Part shown: positions 17,373 through 25,638 of the stretch, piece after piece
Layout: the number at the start of each line of letters is the position of its first letter
Position numbering within the stretch: the first letter of the stretch is position 1
Assembly (NCBI GenBank): GCA_021782135.1
Contig: JAJXVM010000004.1
Span: 1-33,044, forward strand
Source: Myxococcales bacterium
Lineage (GTDB): Bacteria > Myxococcota > Myxococcia > Myxococcales > Anaeromyxobacteraceae
Direction of reading: 5' to 3'
DNA length: 33,044 nt
Position numbers and translations under genes: made by a program
Notes under the pieces: generated by a model
The model's database searches: none
Told to the model about the DNA's origin: nothing
What the model saw: only the letters and a program-made list of their open reading frames with translations

Positions 17373-19118
17373 GTGAATCGACGGATCGCCGTGGCAACCG
17401 CCCTGCTCGGGCTCGCCGCTCCCGCGTTCGCCGCTCCGGCGGCCAGCTCCGCCCCGGCGGCTCCCGCGCCGAGGCCGGCGACGGCCTCCGCCGGGCAGGG
17501 CGACATGCGCGCCTTCCTGGTCCGCGACGGCCGCGAGGCGCAGGTGCCGCTCTTCTCGCCCGACGCGCTCACCCTGGCGGTGGCGCGGGTGGACGACGAG
17601 GAGATCACGCTCCAGCAGCTGACCGACGCGCTCCTCACCGCGCACCGCGCCGGCCACTCCGGCGAGACCAGCCAGCACGACTTCCGGCCGGTGCTCGACC
17701 GGCTCATCGACATGAAGCTCTGCGTCCTCGAGGCGCGCGAGATGGGGCTCGACGAGCTGCCCGAGGTGAAGCGGGCGATCCAGGACGAGGAGACGAGCCA
17801 GCTCCTGCTGCGCGTCCGCGCCGCGGCGGTGAAGGACGTGAAGGCCGACCCGGCGGAGGTGGAGCGCCTGTACCGGGACGCGGTCCGCGAGTACCTGATC
17901 CGCTCCCTCCTGTTCCGCGCCGAGGGCGACGCCAAGACCTTCCAGAAGGCGCTCGCGGCCGGCGGGGACTTCGAGGCGCTCGGGAAGAAGAGCATCGACG
18001 CCAAGAAGGCCGTCGGGAGCATGGCCCCCGGGTACGTCGGGCTCGGCGGCATGAAGCCCGAGGTGGCGAAGGCGGTGGCCGGCGCCGCCGCCAAGGCGGT
18101 CCGGCTGGTGAAGCTGCCCGACGGCTGGACGGTGGTGCAGGTGGCCGGCATCCGCTACCCCGAGAAGCCCGAGGAGCGCGCGCGCGCCCAGGAGAAGGCG
18201 CTCGAGGGGGCCAAGCAGCGCGTGGCCATCAGGTACTACGAGGTGCTCGCGAAGCAGCACGCGCACGTCGACAAGAAGCTGGTGAGGAAGCTCGACCTGG
18301 AGGCGAAGAGGCCGGGCCTGGCGGCGCTCCGCAAGGACCCCCGCCCGCTGGCCACCATCGACGGCGAGCCGCCGCTCACGGTGGCCGACCTGCTCCGAGG
18401 CATGGAGGGCAAGTTCTTCCACGGGCTCGAGGCGCCGGTGAAGGAGCACCGCGCCAACGCGGCCAAGGAGGAGGTGCTCCACGTCCTGCTGCGCAAGCGG
18501 CTGGTGCTGGCCGAGGCGCGCCGCCAGAAGATCGCCGAGAGCGTGGAGTTCCGGCGCTACATGGCCGAGTTCACCGACGCCACCCTCTTCAGCGCCTACG
18601 TCGAGCGCGCGGTCATGCCCGACGTGAAGGTGACCGACCAGGAGGGGCGCGCCTACTACGAGAAGCACAAGGCCGAGTTCGCCACCCCGGCCATGTACAA
18701 GCTCGAGAGCCTCACCTTCTCCAGCGCCGCCGACGCGCAGCGCGCCTACGACAAGCTCCGCGCCGGCACCGACTTCAAGTGGCTGCGGTCCAACGCCGGC
18801 GGGCAGGTGAAGGAGGATCTGCGCAAGGCGCAGCTCGACGACGCGGTGGTGAGCGCCGGCGCCATCCCGCCGGAGCTGGCGAACCAGCTCCAGGGCGCCA
18901 AGACGGGGGACTGCCGGCTGCAGGAGATCGACGGCCAGTTCTTCCTGATCCGGCTCGTGAGCGCCACCCCGGGGAGCCAGCAGCCCTACCAGGCGGCGCG
19001 GTCGGCCATCGGGAAGAAGCTCGTGATCGAGGACCTGAACAAGGCGCTCAAGGACTCGACGGCCAAGATCCGCATGGCGCACAAGGTCAGCGTCTACCTG
19101 ACCCGCATCGGCCACTAG
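17373..19118 (+). CDS. SurA/PpiC-type peptidyl-prolyl cis-trans isomerase, periplasmic
   Basis: GTG start with AGGAAG upstream, signal MNRRIAVATALLGLAAPAFA; SurA-like N domain (VARVDDEEITLQQLTDALL...VLDRLIDMKLCVLEAREMGLDELPEVKRAI) and parvulin-like region (VKVTDQEGRAYYEKHKAEFATPAMYKLESLTFSSAADAQRAYDKLRAGTDF). Confidence 0.85.
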   Translation: MNRRIAVATALLGLAAPAFAAPAASSAPAAPAPRPATASAGQGDMRAFLVRDGREAQVPLFSPDALTLAVARVDDEEITLQQLTDALLTAHRAGHSGETSQHDFRPVLDRLIDMKLCVLEAREMGLDELPEVKRAIQDEETSQLLLRVRAAAVKDVKADPAEVERLYRDAVREYLIRSLLFRAEGDAKTFQKALAAGGDFEALGKKSIDAKKAVGSMAPGYVGLGGMKPEVAKAVAGAAAKAVRLVKLPDGWTVVQVAGIRYPEKPEERARAQEKALEGAKQRVAIRYYEVLAKQHAHVDKKLVRKLDLEAKRPGLAALRKDPRPLATIDGEPPLTVADLLRGMEGKFFHGLEAPVKEHRANAAKEEVLHVLLRKRLVLAEARRQKIAESVEFRRYMAEFTDATLFSAYVERAVMPDVKVTDQEGRAYYEKHKAEFATPAMYKLESLTFSSAADAQRAYDKLRAGTDFKWLRSNAGGQVKEDLRKAQLDDAVVSAGAIPPELANQLQGAKTGDCRLQEIDGQFFLIRLVSATPGSQQPYQAARSAIGKKLVIEDLNKALKDSTAKIRMAHKVSVYLTRIGH

Positions 19119-19147
19119 CGCCGCGCACCCGCGGAGAAGAGGCGACC

Positions 19148-21100
19148 GTGAACAAGCTCGAGAATCGGTGGGTGGTCCTCCTGGTGGGCGCGCTGGCGGC
19201 GGGGCTGGCGCTCTCGCCCGTCCGCGCCGGCGCGGCGGAGCGGAAGTTCAAGACCAAGGGCTGCGCGGACTGCCACCAGAAGGCGGTCGAGAAGTTCAAG
19301 GAGGCGAAGTTCGCCCACGCCGCGGTCAAGGACCAGAAGTGCGAGGCCTGCCACCTGCGCCACGGCACGGTGGGCAAGCTGCTGCTGAAGCAGCAGGGGA
19401 ACGCCCTCTGCTACTCCTGCCACAAGCGGGACGCGATCGGGATGGACAAGCCGGTGGTGCACAAGGTGCTCCGCAGCGGCTCCTGCACCCAGTGCCACGA
19501 TCCGCACGGCTCGCAGGCCCCGCACCTCCTCAAGGCGGAGGGCGCGGAGGCCTGCTTCGGCTGCCACGCCCGCGAGCCGTTCCAGCGCAAGACGGTCCAC
19601 GCCGTCCTGAAGAGCGGCTGCGCCTCCTGCCACGCCGCGCACGCCTCCTCGGTCCCGAACCTCCTCGTCGCCGATCAGGCGAAGCTCTGCGCCCAGTGCC
19701 ACGCCTCGAACGGCGCCTTCCAGAAGGCGCACGGCGGCTACCCGGTCACCACCTGCACCGGCTGCCACGACCCGCACTCGTCCGACGGTCCCAAGCTGCT
19801 CAAGCCGACCGTGCACAACCCGGTGGCCAGCCAGTCCTGCGACGCCTGCCACGTGCCGGCCGGCTCGCCCAAGCCGTTCGCGGTCCAGGCCACCGGCTTC
19901 AAGCTCTGCGAGACCTGCCACGACGCCAAGGACTTCTCCGGCAAGGTCCAGCACGCGCCGGTGAAGAAGGGCGAGTGCCTCTCCTGCCACGACCCGCACG
20001 CCTCCGCCACGCCCAAGCTGGCGCGCGCGGCCGGCGCGCAGCTCTGCGTGCGCTGCCACAAGCGCTTCGCCGACGCGCCCGCCGTGCCGCACAAGCCGAT
20101 GAGCTCGCCCGAGGGCTGCCGCTCCTGCCACCAGGTCCACGCCTCGGCGAACGCCAAGCTCCTCAAGCAGCCCGCCGACCAGATCTGCGGCTCCTGCCAC
20201 GCCAAGGTGAAGGAGGAGGCGGCCAAGAAGAAGGTGGTCCACCCGGCCTTCCTGGCCGGCGACTGCGGCTCCTGCCACGACCCCCACGGCGCCGCCACCC
20301 GCAACCTCTTCAAGGCCCGCGCCGACCAGGTCTGCTACTCGTGCCACCGCGACGAGGAGACGCGGTTCGTCAAGGTGCACACCCACCGGCCGGTGCAGGA
20401 CGGCAACTGCACCGCCTGCCACGACGGCCACGCCTCGGACAACCCCAAGCTGCTCAGGGCGACCGGGTCCAAGCTCTGCGAGGGCTGCCACTCGCAGCTG
20501 TTCAAGCCGCTCGGGGACGGCGAGGTGGCCCACAAGCCGTTCGCCGAGGGCAAGTGCCTCGACTGCCACGACCCGCACGGCTCGAACGCGCCGGGGATGG
20601 TCCGGACCGACCAGAAGTCGCTCTGCCTGGGCTGCCACACCGCCGCGGCGAAGCAGCTCGACGGCGCGAAGAGCATCCACCCCGCGTTCTCGCAGGGCGA
20701 GTGCTCCAAGTGCCACAACCCCCACCGGTCCAGCATGAAGAAGCTGCTGCTGGCCTCCCCGCCCGACCTCTGCTTCGCCTGCCACAAGGCCATGAAGGCC
20801 CGCATCGACGGGCTGAAGCAGCACGCGCCGGTCGGCGACTGCCTCACCTGCCACAGGCCGCACGCCTCGGACCAGCCGAAGCTGGCGGCGGAGGCGGGCT
20901 CGGCGCTCTGCCTGCAGTGCCACGACGGCGCGGAGAAGACCTTCGCCGCCGCCCACCTCGGCATCGACCCCAAGGTGATCCGCTGCGTGAGCTGCCACGA
21001 CCCCCACGCGTCCAAGGACCCGAAGTTCTTCAAGCCCAACCAGCACGCGCCCTTCGCCGGCGGCCAGTGCGACGCCTGCCACGCCGTGGCCGGGAAGTAG
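19148..21100 (+). CDS. 26-heme c-type cytochrome (secreted)
   Basis: GTG start (VNKLENRWVVLLVGALAAGLALSPVRAGAA signal); 26 CXXCH motifs counted, many as CxxCHDPH(A/G)S. Confidence 0.93.
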   Translation: MNKLENRWVVLLVGALAAGLALSPVRAGAAERKFKTKGCADCHQKAVEKFKEAKFAHAAVKDQKCEACHLRHGTVGKLLLKQQGNALCYSCHKRDAIGMDKPVVHKVLRSGSCTQCHDPHGSQAPHLLKAEGAEACFGCHAREPFQRKTVHAVLKSGCASCHAAHASSVPNLLVADQAKLCAQCHASNGAFQKAHGGYPVTTCTGCHDPHSSDGPKLLKPTVHNPVASQSCDACHVPAGSPKPFAVQATGFKLCETCHDAKDFSGKVQHAPVKKGECLSCHDPHASATPKLARAAGAQLCVRCHKRFADAPAVPHKPMSSPEGCRSCHQVHASANAKLLKQPADQICGSCHAKVKEEAAKKKVVHPAFLAGDCGSCHDPHGAATRNLFKARADQVCYSCHRDEETRFVKVHTHRPVQDGNCTACHDGHASDNPKLLRATGSKLCEGCHSQLFKPLGDGEVAHKPFAEGKCLDCHDPHGSNAPGMVRTDQKSLCLGCHTAAAKQLDGAKSIHPAFSQGECSKCHNPHRSSMKKLLLASPPDLCFACHKAMKARIDGLKQHAPVGDCLTCHRPHASDQPKLAAEAGSALCLQCHDGAEKTFAAAHLGIDPKVIRCVSCHDPHASKDPKFFKPNQHAPFAGGQCDACHAVAGK

Positions 21101-21112
21101 GAGGCGGACCTC

Positions 21113-22375
21113 ATGCGCTCGCGGATTCTCCTGGCCCTCCTCGCCGTCCTCCTCCTCCCCCCCGCCCGGGCGCTGGCCGCGCCCGACCCCTTCAAGCTCA
21201 AGCCCGGCGCCGACGGCAAGGTCTGCCTGGGCTGCCACTCGGGTGAGCTCGACCCGGTGCTCAAGAAGCCGTTCGTGCACACGCCGGTGAAGTCGCGGAA
21301 CTGCGTCGGCTGCCACAGCCCGCACGCCGCCAACCACGGCAAGATGCTCGCCGACGAGCCCGGCAAGATCTGCGCGAGCTGCCACGACGTGGTCCCGGCC
21401 AAGCCCAAGAGCACGCACGAGCCGGTGGAGAGCGGCTGCACCACCTGCCACGATCCCCACGCCTCGAACTTCAAGAACAACCTGGTGAAGGCGCCGCAGG
21501 ACCTGTGCGCGGGCTGCCACAAGCCGGTGCTGCAGACCGCGACCGACGCGAAGTTCAAGCACTACCCGGTGCAGCAGGACTGCACCACCTGCCACGACCC
21601 GCACGGCTCGGCCAGCTCCGCCTCGCTGCTCAAATCGGCGGTGCCGCAGCTCTGCGTCGGCTGCCACAAGATGAACCGGCCCAACCTGGTCGCCAAGCAC
21701 CAGGGCTACCCGGTGGCGACGGCGCGCTGCACCGCCTGCCACGACCCGCACGGCTCGAACGTGCGCGGCATGCTCTACGACCACGTGCACCCGCCGGTGG
21801 CCAAGGCGATGTGCGGCCAGTGCCACGAGCCGCCCGGCTCGCCCAAGGGCTTCCAGCCCAAGCTCGCCGGGGTGGCGCTCTGCAAGGGCTGCCACGCGCA
21901 GAAGGTCAACTCGATGCTCGACCGCAACCGGGTGCACTGGGCGGTGCTGGGCGGCGACTCCTGCCTCGGCTGCCACAGCCCCCACGCCGGCAAGGACAAG
22001 GGGATGGTGAAGGGCAACATGGTGACCGTCTGCGGCGCCTGCCACGCCGACACCATCAAGCGCCAGGCGCTCTCCGAGACCAAGCACAAGCCCATCTCCG
22101 ACGGGCAGTGCACCAAGTGCCACGATCCGCACGGCTCGAGCGCGCCGCTCCTGCTGGTGAAGCCGGACGCCATCGAGCTCTGCGGCACCTGCCACGACTG
22201 GCAGAAGCACTCCACCCACCCGCTGGGCCCGAGCCACAAGGACCCGCGCAACCAGAACCTGACGCTCAACTGCCTGAGCTGCCACCGCGCGCACGGGACC
22301 GAGTACAAGCACATGAACCCGTTCCCCACGACGACCGAGCTCTGCACCAAGTGCCACGCGAGCTTCCGGAGGTGA
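21113..22375 (+). CDS. 16-heme c-type cytochrome (secreted)
   Basis: Signal MRSRILLALLAVLLLPPARALA; 16 CXXCH motifs counted, CxxCHDPHGS repeats; ends CTKCHASFRR. Confidence 0.93.
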   Translation: MRSRILLALLAVLLLPPARALAAPDPFKLKPGADGKVCLGCHSGELDPVLKKPFVHTPVKSRNCVGCHSPHAANHGKMLADEPGKICASCHDVVPAKPKSTHEPVESGCTTCHDPHASNFKNNLVKAPQDLCAGCHKPVLQTATDAKFKHYPVQQDCTTCHDPHGSASSASLLKSAVPQLCVGCHKMNRPNLVAKHQGYPVATARCTACHDPHGSNVRGMLYDHVHPPVAKAMCGQCHEPPGSPKGFQPKLAGVALCKGCHAQKVNSMLDRNRVHWAVLGGDSCLGCHSPHAGKDKGMVKGNMVTVCGACHADTIKRQALSETKHKPISDGQCTKCHDPHGSSAPLLLVKPDAIELCGTCHDWQKHSTHPLGPSHKDPRNQNLTLNCLSCHRAHGTEYKHMNPFPTTTELCTKCHASFRR

Positions 22376-22379
22376 TGCC

Positions 22380-23267
22380 GTGTCCACGTCGATGAAGAGC
22401 GCCCTGGCGCTGCTCCTGCTCTGCGCCGCGCCCGCCGCGCGGGCCGACATCGCCCTCGTCTCCCGCGGGCCGGTGTACGCCGACGCCAAGGCCGTTCCGT
22501 TCCAGGCGCCCGAGGGGGTGGCCTGCAGCGACGGCGGCCTGGTGGTGGCCGACACCGGCAACGGCCGGCTGGTCCGGTTCGACTGGAAGGACGGGGTGGT
22601 GAGCGGCGGGACCGAGATCAAGCTCGCGCAGCTCACCTACCCGATCCGCCTCCAGCTCGACTCGAAGGGAGACCTCCTGGTGCTCGACCGCAGGGCGAAG
22701 CGCATCGCCCGGCTCGACCCCAAGGGCGCCTTCCAGGGGTGGGTGGATCCCAAGGGCGCCGCCAACGTGGTCCCGCTCGCCTTCAAGGTGGACGCCGCCG
22801 ACGCCCTCTACGTCCTCGACCAGACCTCGGGGTCGGTCCTGGTCCTCGACGCCTCCGGCGCCGTGACCCGCACCGTGCCGCTGCCGAAGCGGCCGGCGAT
22901 CTTCGTGGACCTGGCGGTGGACGGGGCCGGCACCATCTACGCCCTCGACGCCGCCGGCTCGGAGGTCTGGTCGGTGGAGAAGGCCGGCGCCGAGTTCAAG
23001 CCGCTCTCGAAGGGGCTGAAGGACGCGATGAGCTTCCCGTCCTACCTCACCACCGACGGCAAGGGCGCGCTCCTCGTCAGCGACCAGAACGGCAACGGCA
23101 TCGTGCTGCTCGGGATCGACGGCAGCTACCTCGGCCGCCGGCTCTCGATCGGCTGGAGCGAGGGCGCGGTCTACTACCCCGTCCAGCTCTGCCTCACGCC
23201 GTCCGGCGAGCTGGCGGTGGCCGACCGAGGCAACAATCGGATCGACCTCTTCACCGTGACCCGCTAG
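22380..23267 (+). CDS. secreted NHL-repeat beta-propeller protein
   Basis: GTG start 5 nt after the 16-heme gene; signal MSTSMKSALALLLLCAAPAARA; GVACSDGGLVVADTGNGRLVRFDW ... LCLTPSGELAVADRGNNRIDLFTVTR. Confidence 0.85.
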   Translation: MSTSMKSALALLLLCAAPAARADIALVSRGPVYADAKAVPFQAPEGVACSDGGLVVADTGNGRLVRFDWKDGVVSGGTEIKLAQLTYPIRLQLDSKGDLLVLDRRAKRIARLDPKGAFQGWVDPKGAANVVPLAFKVDAADALYVLDQTSGSVLVLDASGAVTRTVPLPKRPAIFVDLAVDGAGTIYALDAAGSEVWSVEKAGAEFKPLSKGLKDAMSFPSYLTTDGKGALLVSDQNGNGIVLLGIDGSYLGRRLSIGWSEGAVYYPVQLCLTPSGELAVADRGNNRIDLFTVTR

Positions 23268-23308
23268 CGAACCGCCTCCTCGGGCCGCGCGAGCGCGGCT
23301 CGGGGAGA

Positions 23309-23408
23309 GTCAGGGAGGGCGGTGGCGCACTCCGTCCAACCCGCCGCCCCTCCTTTCCCTCCCCGCCGGAGGGGGGGAGGGTCAGGGAGGGGTGGCGAAC
23401 TCCGTCCA
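23309..23408. repeat. imperfect direct repeat pair with C/G-rich hairpin and G4 motif between convergent genes
   Basis: GTCAGGGAGGGCGGTGGCGCACTCCGTCCAA (from 23309) vs GTCAGGGAGGGGTGGCGAACTCCGTCCAG (from 23381); CCCTCCCC(23357-23364)/GGGGAGGG(23374-23381). Confidence 0.7.
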
Positions 23409-23436
23409 GCGCGCTCGGGGGAAAGTGGCCCGCCGG

Positions 23437-25095
23437 CTAGGCGCAGGTGCCGTTGGTGCAGGTCTGCCCGCTCGGGCAGGTGACGGGCGTCCCGGTGTCC
23501 ACGCAGGTCGGCGTCGTGCCGCAGGAGAGCGTGCCCACGTCGCAGGGGCTGGCGGGGACGCAGCTCGCCCCGTTCGTGCAGCTCTGGCAGGTGCCGCTCA
23601 GGCAGACGCCGCCGGACACGGTCGTGCAGCTCGTGCCGTCCGCCTCGAAGGTCTGGTCGGTGCAGACCGGCCCGCCGCTGGTGCAGGAGATGGCGGCGGA
23701 GGTGGCGCAGACGTTGGTGGAGGTGCAGGCCGTCCCGGTGACGCACGCGTTGCAGACGCCCGAGCTGCTGCAGACCCCGGCGGCCGTGCCGGAGGTGCAG
23801 GCCGTCCCTGTCGCGAGGAACGTCTGGTCCGTGCAGACCGGCGCGCCGCTCGAGCAGTCGATGGTGGCGGTGGCCGCGCAGGGGTTCGCGGACGTGCAGG
23901 TGGCCCCCTGGACGCAGGCCACGCACGACCCCGAGGAGCCGTTGCAGACTCCGGCCCCGCCGGTGCTGGTGGTGCAGGCGGTGCCGGCGGCGACGAAGGT
24001 GGTGTCGGTGCAGACCGGCTGCCCGCTCGAGCAGTCGTAGGCCGAGGCGGTGGCGCAGACGTCGCCGGTGCTGCAGGTCCCGCCGCAGCGCAGGAAGTTC
24101 CAGGTCACCCGGAGCGTGCCGATGCTGGGCGGCGACTGGGTGCAGTCGATGGTGTAGTCGCCGGTCGCCTGGTCGGCGGTGGTCACCGGGGCCGCCGCGC
24201 CGCTGGTGAAGCCGCGCGCGCAATCGAGGTGGGTCATGCCGTTGTCGTCGAACACCATCTCGATGAAGTCCGGCGCGGTCCCGCAGGTCAGGTCCCAGAG
24301 GGCGCTGCCGGCCCAGGCCAGCTTGGCCGGGCTGAGGAACGCCTCGGCCACGTTCGGGATGAGGTTCTTGGTGGCGCTGTCGGGCGTGCAGACGTTCCCG
24401 GTCGCGTCGGTCACCGTCTGCAGCGTGGCGCTCCCGGAGAGCAGGTAGACGCGCTCGACCGCGTCGGCGCCCGAGTAGGCGAGCGAGACGGCGCCGTTGG
24501 CGGTGAAGGGGGTGCTGACGTTCAGCGAGGAGGTGACGGTGAAGGTGCCGGCCATGTTCTGCGAGGGATCGCTCGCGACCAGCGACCAATCGCTGAAGTG
24601 GGTGCTCTGGCTGGTGACCAGGTTGTTGCGAACGTTCCGCAGCAGGGAGCCGGAGGGCACCCAGTACTTGTCCGTGGCGGTGGGGTCGTAGAACCAGACG
24701 GCCTGGTTCGCGGCCGGCCTGGAAAGGTCGGCCCGGAAGGTGATGGCGACCGGGACGGCGAAGACGCTCCCCGAGGGCCCGAGCCGGTACGCGCTGCCGA
24801 TGCCGTTCGGAGCGGTGTTGGTGATCTCCTGCACCGAGACGGTGGTCGCCTGCGCGAGCGCACCGGCCGGGATGTGCACGGTCAGCCGTCCGTCCGCGCT
24901 CGTGACGGTGCCCCCGGGCGAGCCGAGCTGGGCCGAGACCGGGGCGGCGACGGGGGAACCGGGGGAGGCCGCGGTGGGCCGGGTGACGCCGCCGCCCGAG
25001 CCGCAGGCAGCGCACGCGAGCGCGAGAGAGAGCGCGAAGGCTTTCGCCGTGGCGCGGTTCGGAAGAGCCTGCATGCCCGCGACAGAGAGCGTCAT
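23437..25095 (-). CDS. lipoprotein with ZU5-like N-terminal region and four C-terminal Cys-rich tandem repeats
   Basis: ATG at 25095; lipobox ALACAAC; GGTVTSADGRLTVHIPAGALAQATTVSVQEI; repeats of CTSxNxCAxxxxxxCSSGxPVCTDQTFxAxGTACTxxxxGVCxxSGxCxxC. Confidence 0.8.
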   Translation of the reverse strand: MTLSVAGMQALPNRATAKAFALSLALACAACGSGGGVTRPTAASPGSPVAAPVSAQLGSPGGTVTSADGRLTVHIPAGALAQATTVSVQEITNTAPNGIGSAYRLGPSGSVFAVPVAITFRADLSRPAANQAVWFYDPTATDKYWVPSGSLLRNVRNNLVTSQSTHFSDWSLVASDPSQNMAGTFTVTSSLNVSTPFTANGAVSLAYSGADAVERVYLLSGSATLQTVTDATGNVCTPDSATKNLIPNVAEAFLSPAKLAWAGSALWDLTCGTAPDFIEMVFDDNGMTHLDCARGFTSGAAAPVTTADQATGDYTIDCTQSPPSIGTLRVTWNFLRCGGTCSTGDVCATASAYDCSSGQPVCTDTTFVAAGTACTTSTGGAGVCNGSSGSCVACVQGATCTSANPCAATATIDCSSGAPVCTDQTFLATGTACTSGTAAGVCSSSGVCNACVTGTACTSTNVCATSAAISCTSGGPVCTDQTFEADGTSCTTVSGGVCLSGTCQSCTNGASCVPASPCDVGTLSCGTTPTCVDTGTPVTCPSGQTCTNGTCA

Positions 25096-25271
25096 CTGAG
25101 CACCTCGCGTTCCGTCGCGCAGTTCACCTGGCGCGATGCAGGGCGGGGCCCCGGGCGAGTGCACGCGGGTACGGCGCCGGTACGCTTCCCATAATAGGCG
25201 CGCCGCTCTCCGCGGAGGGCGGGAAGGTGTATGTTGCGGGCCAACTCGCCGCAATTCAAAAGAGGCCTCAC

Positions 25272-25634
25272 ATGTCGCAGATCGGACCACGCGCCACGTT
25301 CGCCGCGTTGACCCTGGTTCTGGCCGCGCCGGCCGGCGCCGCCGCGTTGGCCACCCACACCCAGAGTTGCATGTCGAAGTCGGGCGCGAGCTGCAGCGAG
25401 TGGGACGTGATGGCGGCCGGTCCTCAGCTCCAGCCCAAGCTCGAGAACGCCTGCCGCTACGCGCGGGGCAAGGTCGCCATGACCCCGTGCCCGTCGCGCA
25501 AGCGCGTCGGCGTCTGCACCTACCCGCCCGGCGCGGGCGTCCAGGGCTCCCGGCTGGTGTTCTACCGCCCCACCACCGAGCAGAAGGCCCGCGAGACCTG
25601 CGCCCAGGAGAAGGGGGTCTTCTCGGAGAAGTGA
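25272..25634 (+). CDS. small secreted hypothetical protein with conserved-looking Cys
   Basis: 120 aa; signal MSQIGPRATFAALTLVLAAPAGAAALA; SCMSKSGASCSEWDVMAAGPQLQPKLENACRYARGKV...; adjacent downstream ORF. Confidence 0.6.
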   Translation: MSQIGPRATFAALTLVLAAPAGAAALATHTQSCMSKSGASCSEWDVMAAGPQLQPKLENACRYARGKVAMTPCPSRKRVGVCTYPPGAGVQGSRLVFYRPTTEQKARETCAQEKGVFSEK

Positions 25635-25638
25635 GGGC

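Noticed and set aside
17171-19147. N-terminal part of the 1309-aa ORF 17171-21100
   Set aside because: Frame runs out-of-phase through the PPIase gene; only the part from GTG 19148 encodes the cytochrome.
19480-21090. DNA-level tandem repeat / CRISPR-like periodicity (TGCCACGACCCGCACG recurring)
   Set aside because: Explained by the protein repeat CxxCHDPH in the 26-heme cytochrome; spacing irregular and in-frame, not a CRISPR array.
19115-22636. 1173-aa minus-strand ORF opposite the cytochrome genes
   Set aside because: Antisense shadow of high-GC coding sequence; the plus strand has unequivocal CXXCH-rich proteins, and the antisense product is low-complexity V/A/G/R/H-rich with no domain.
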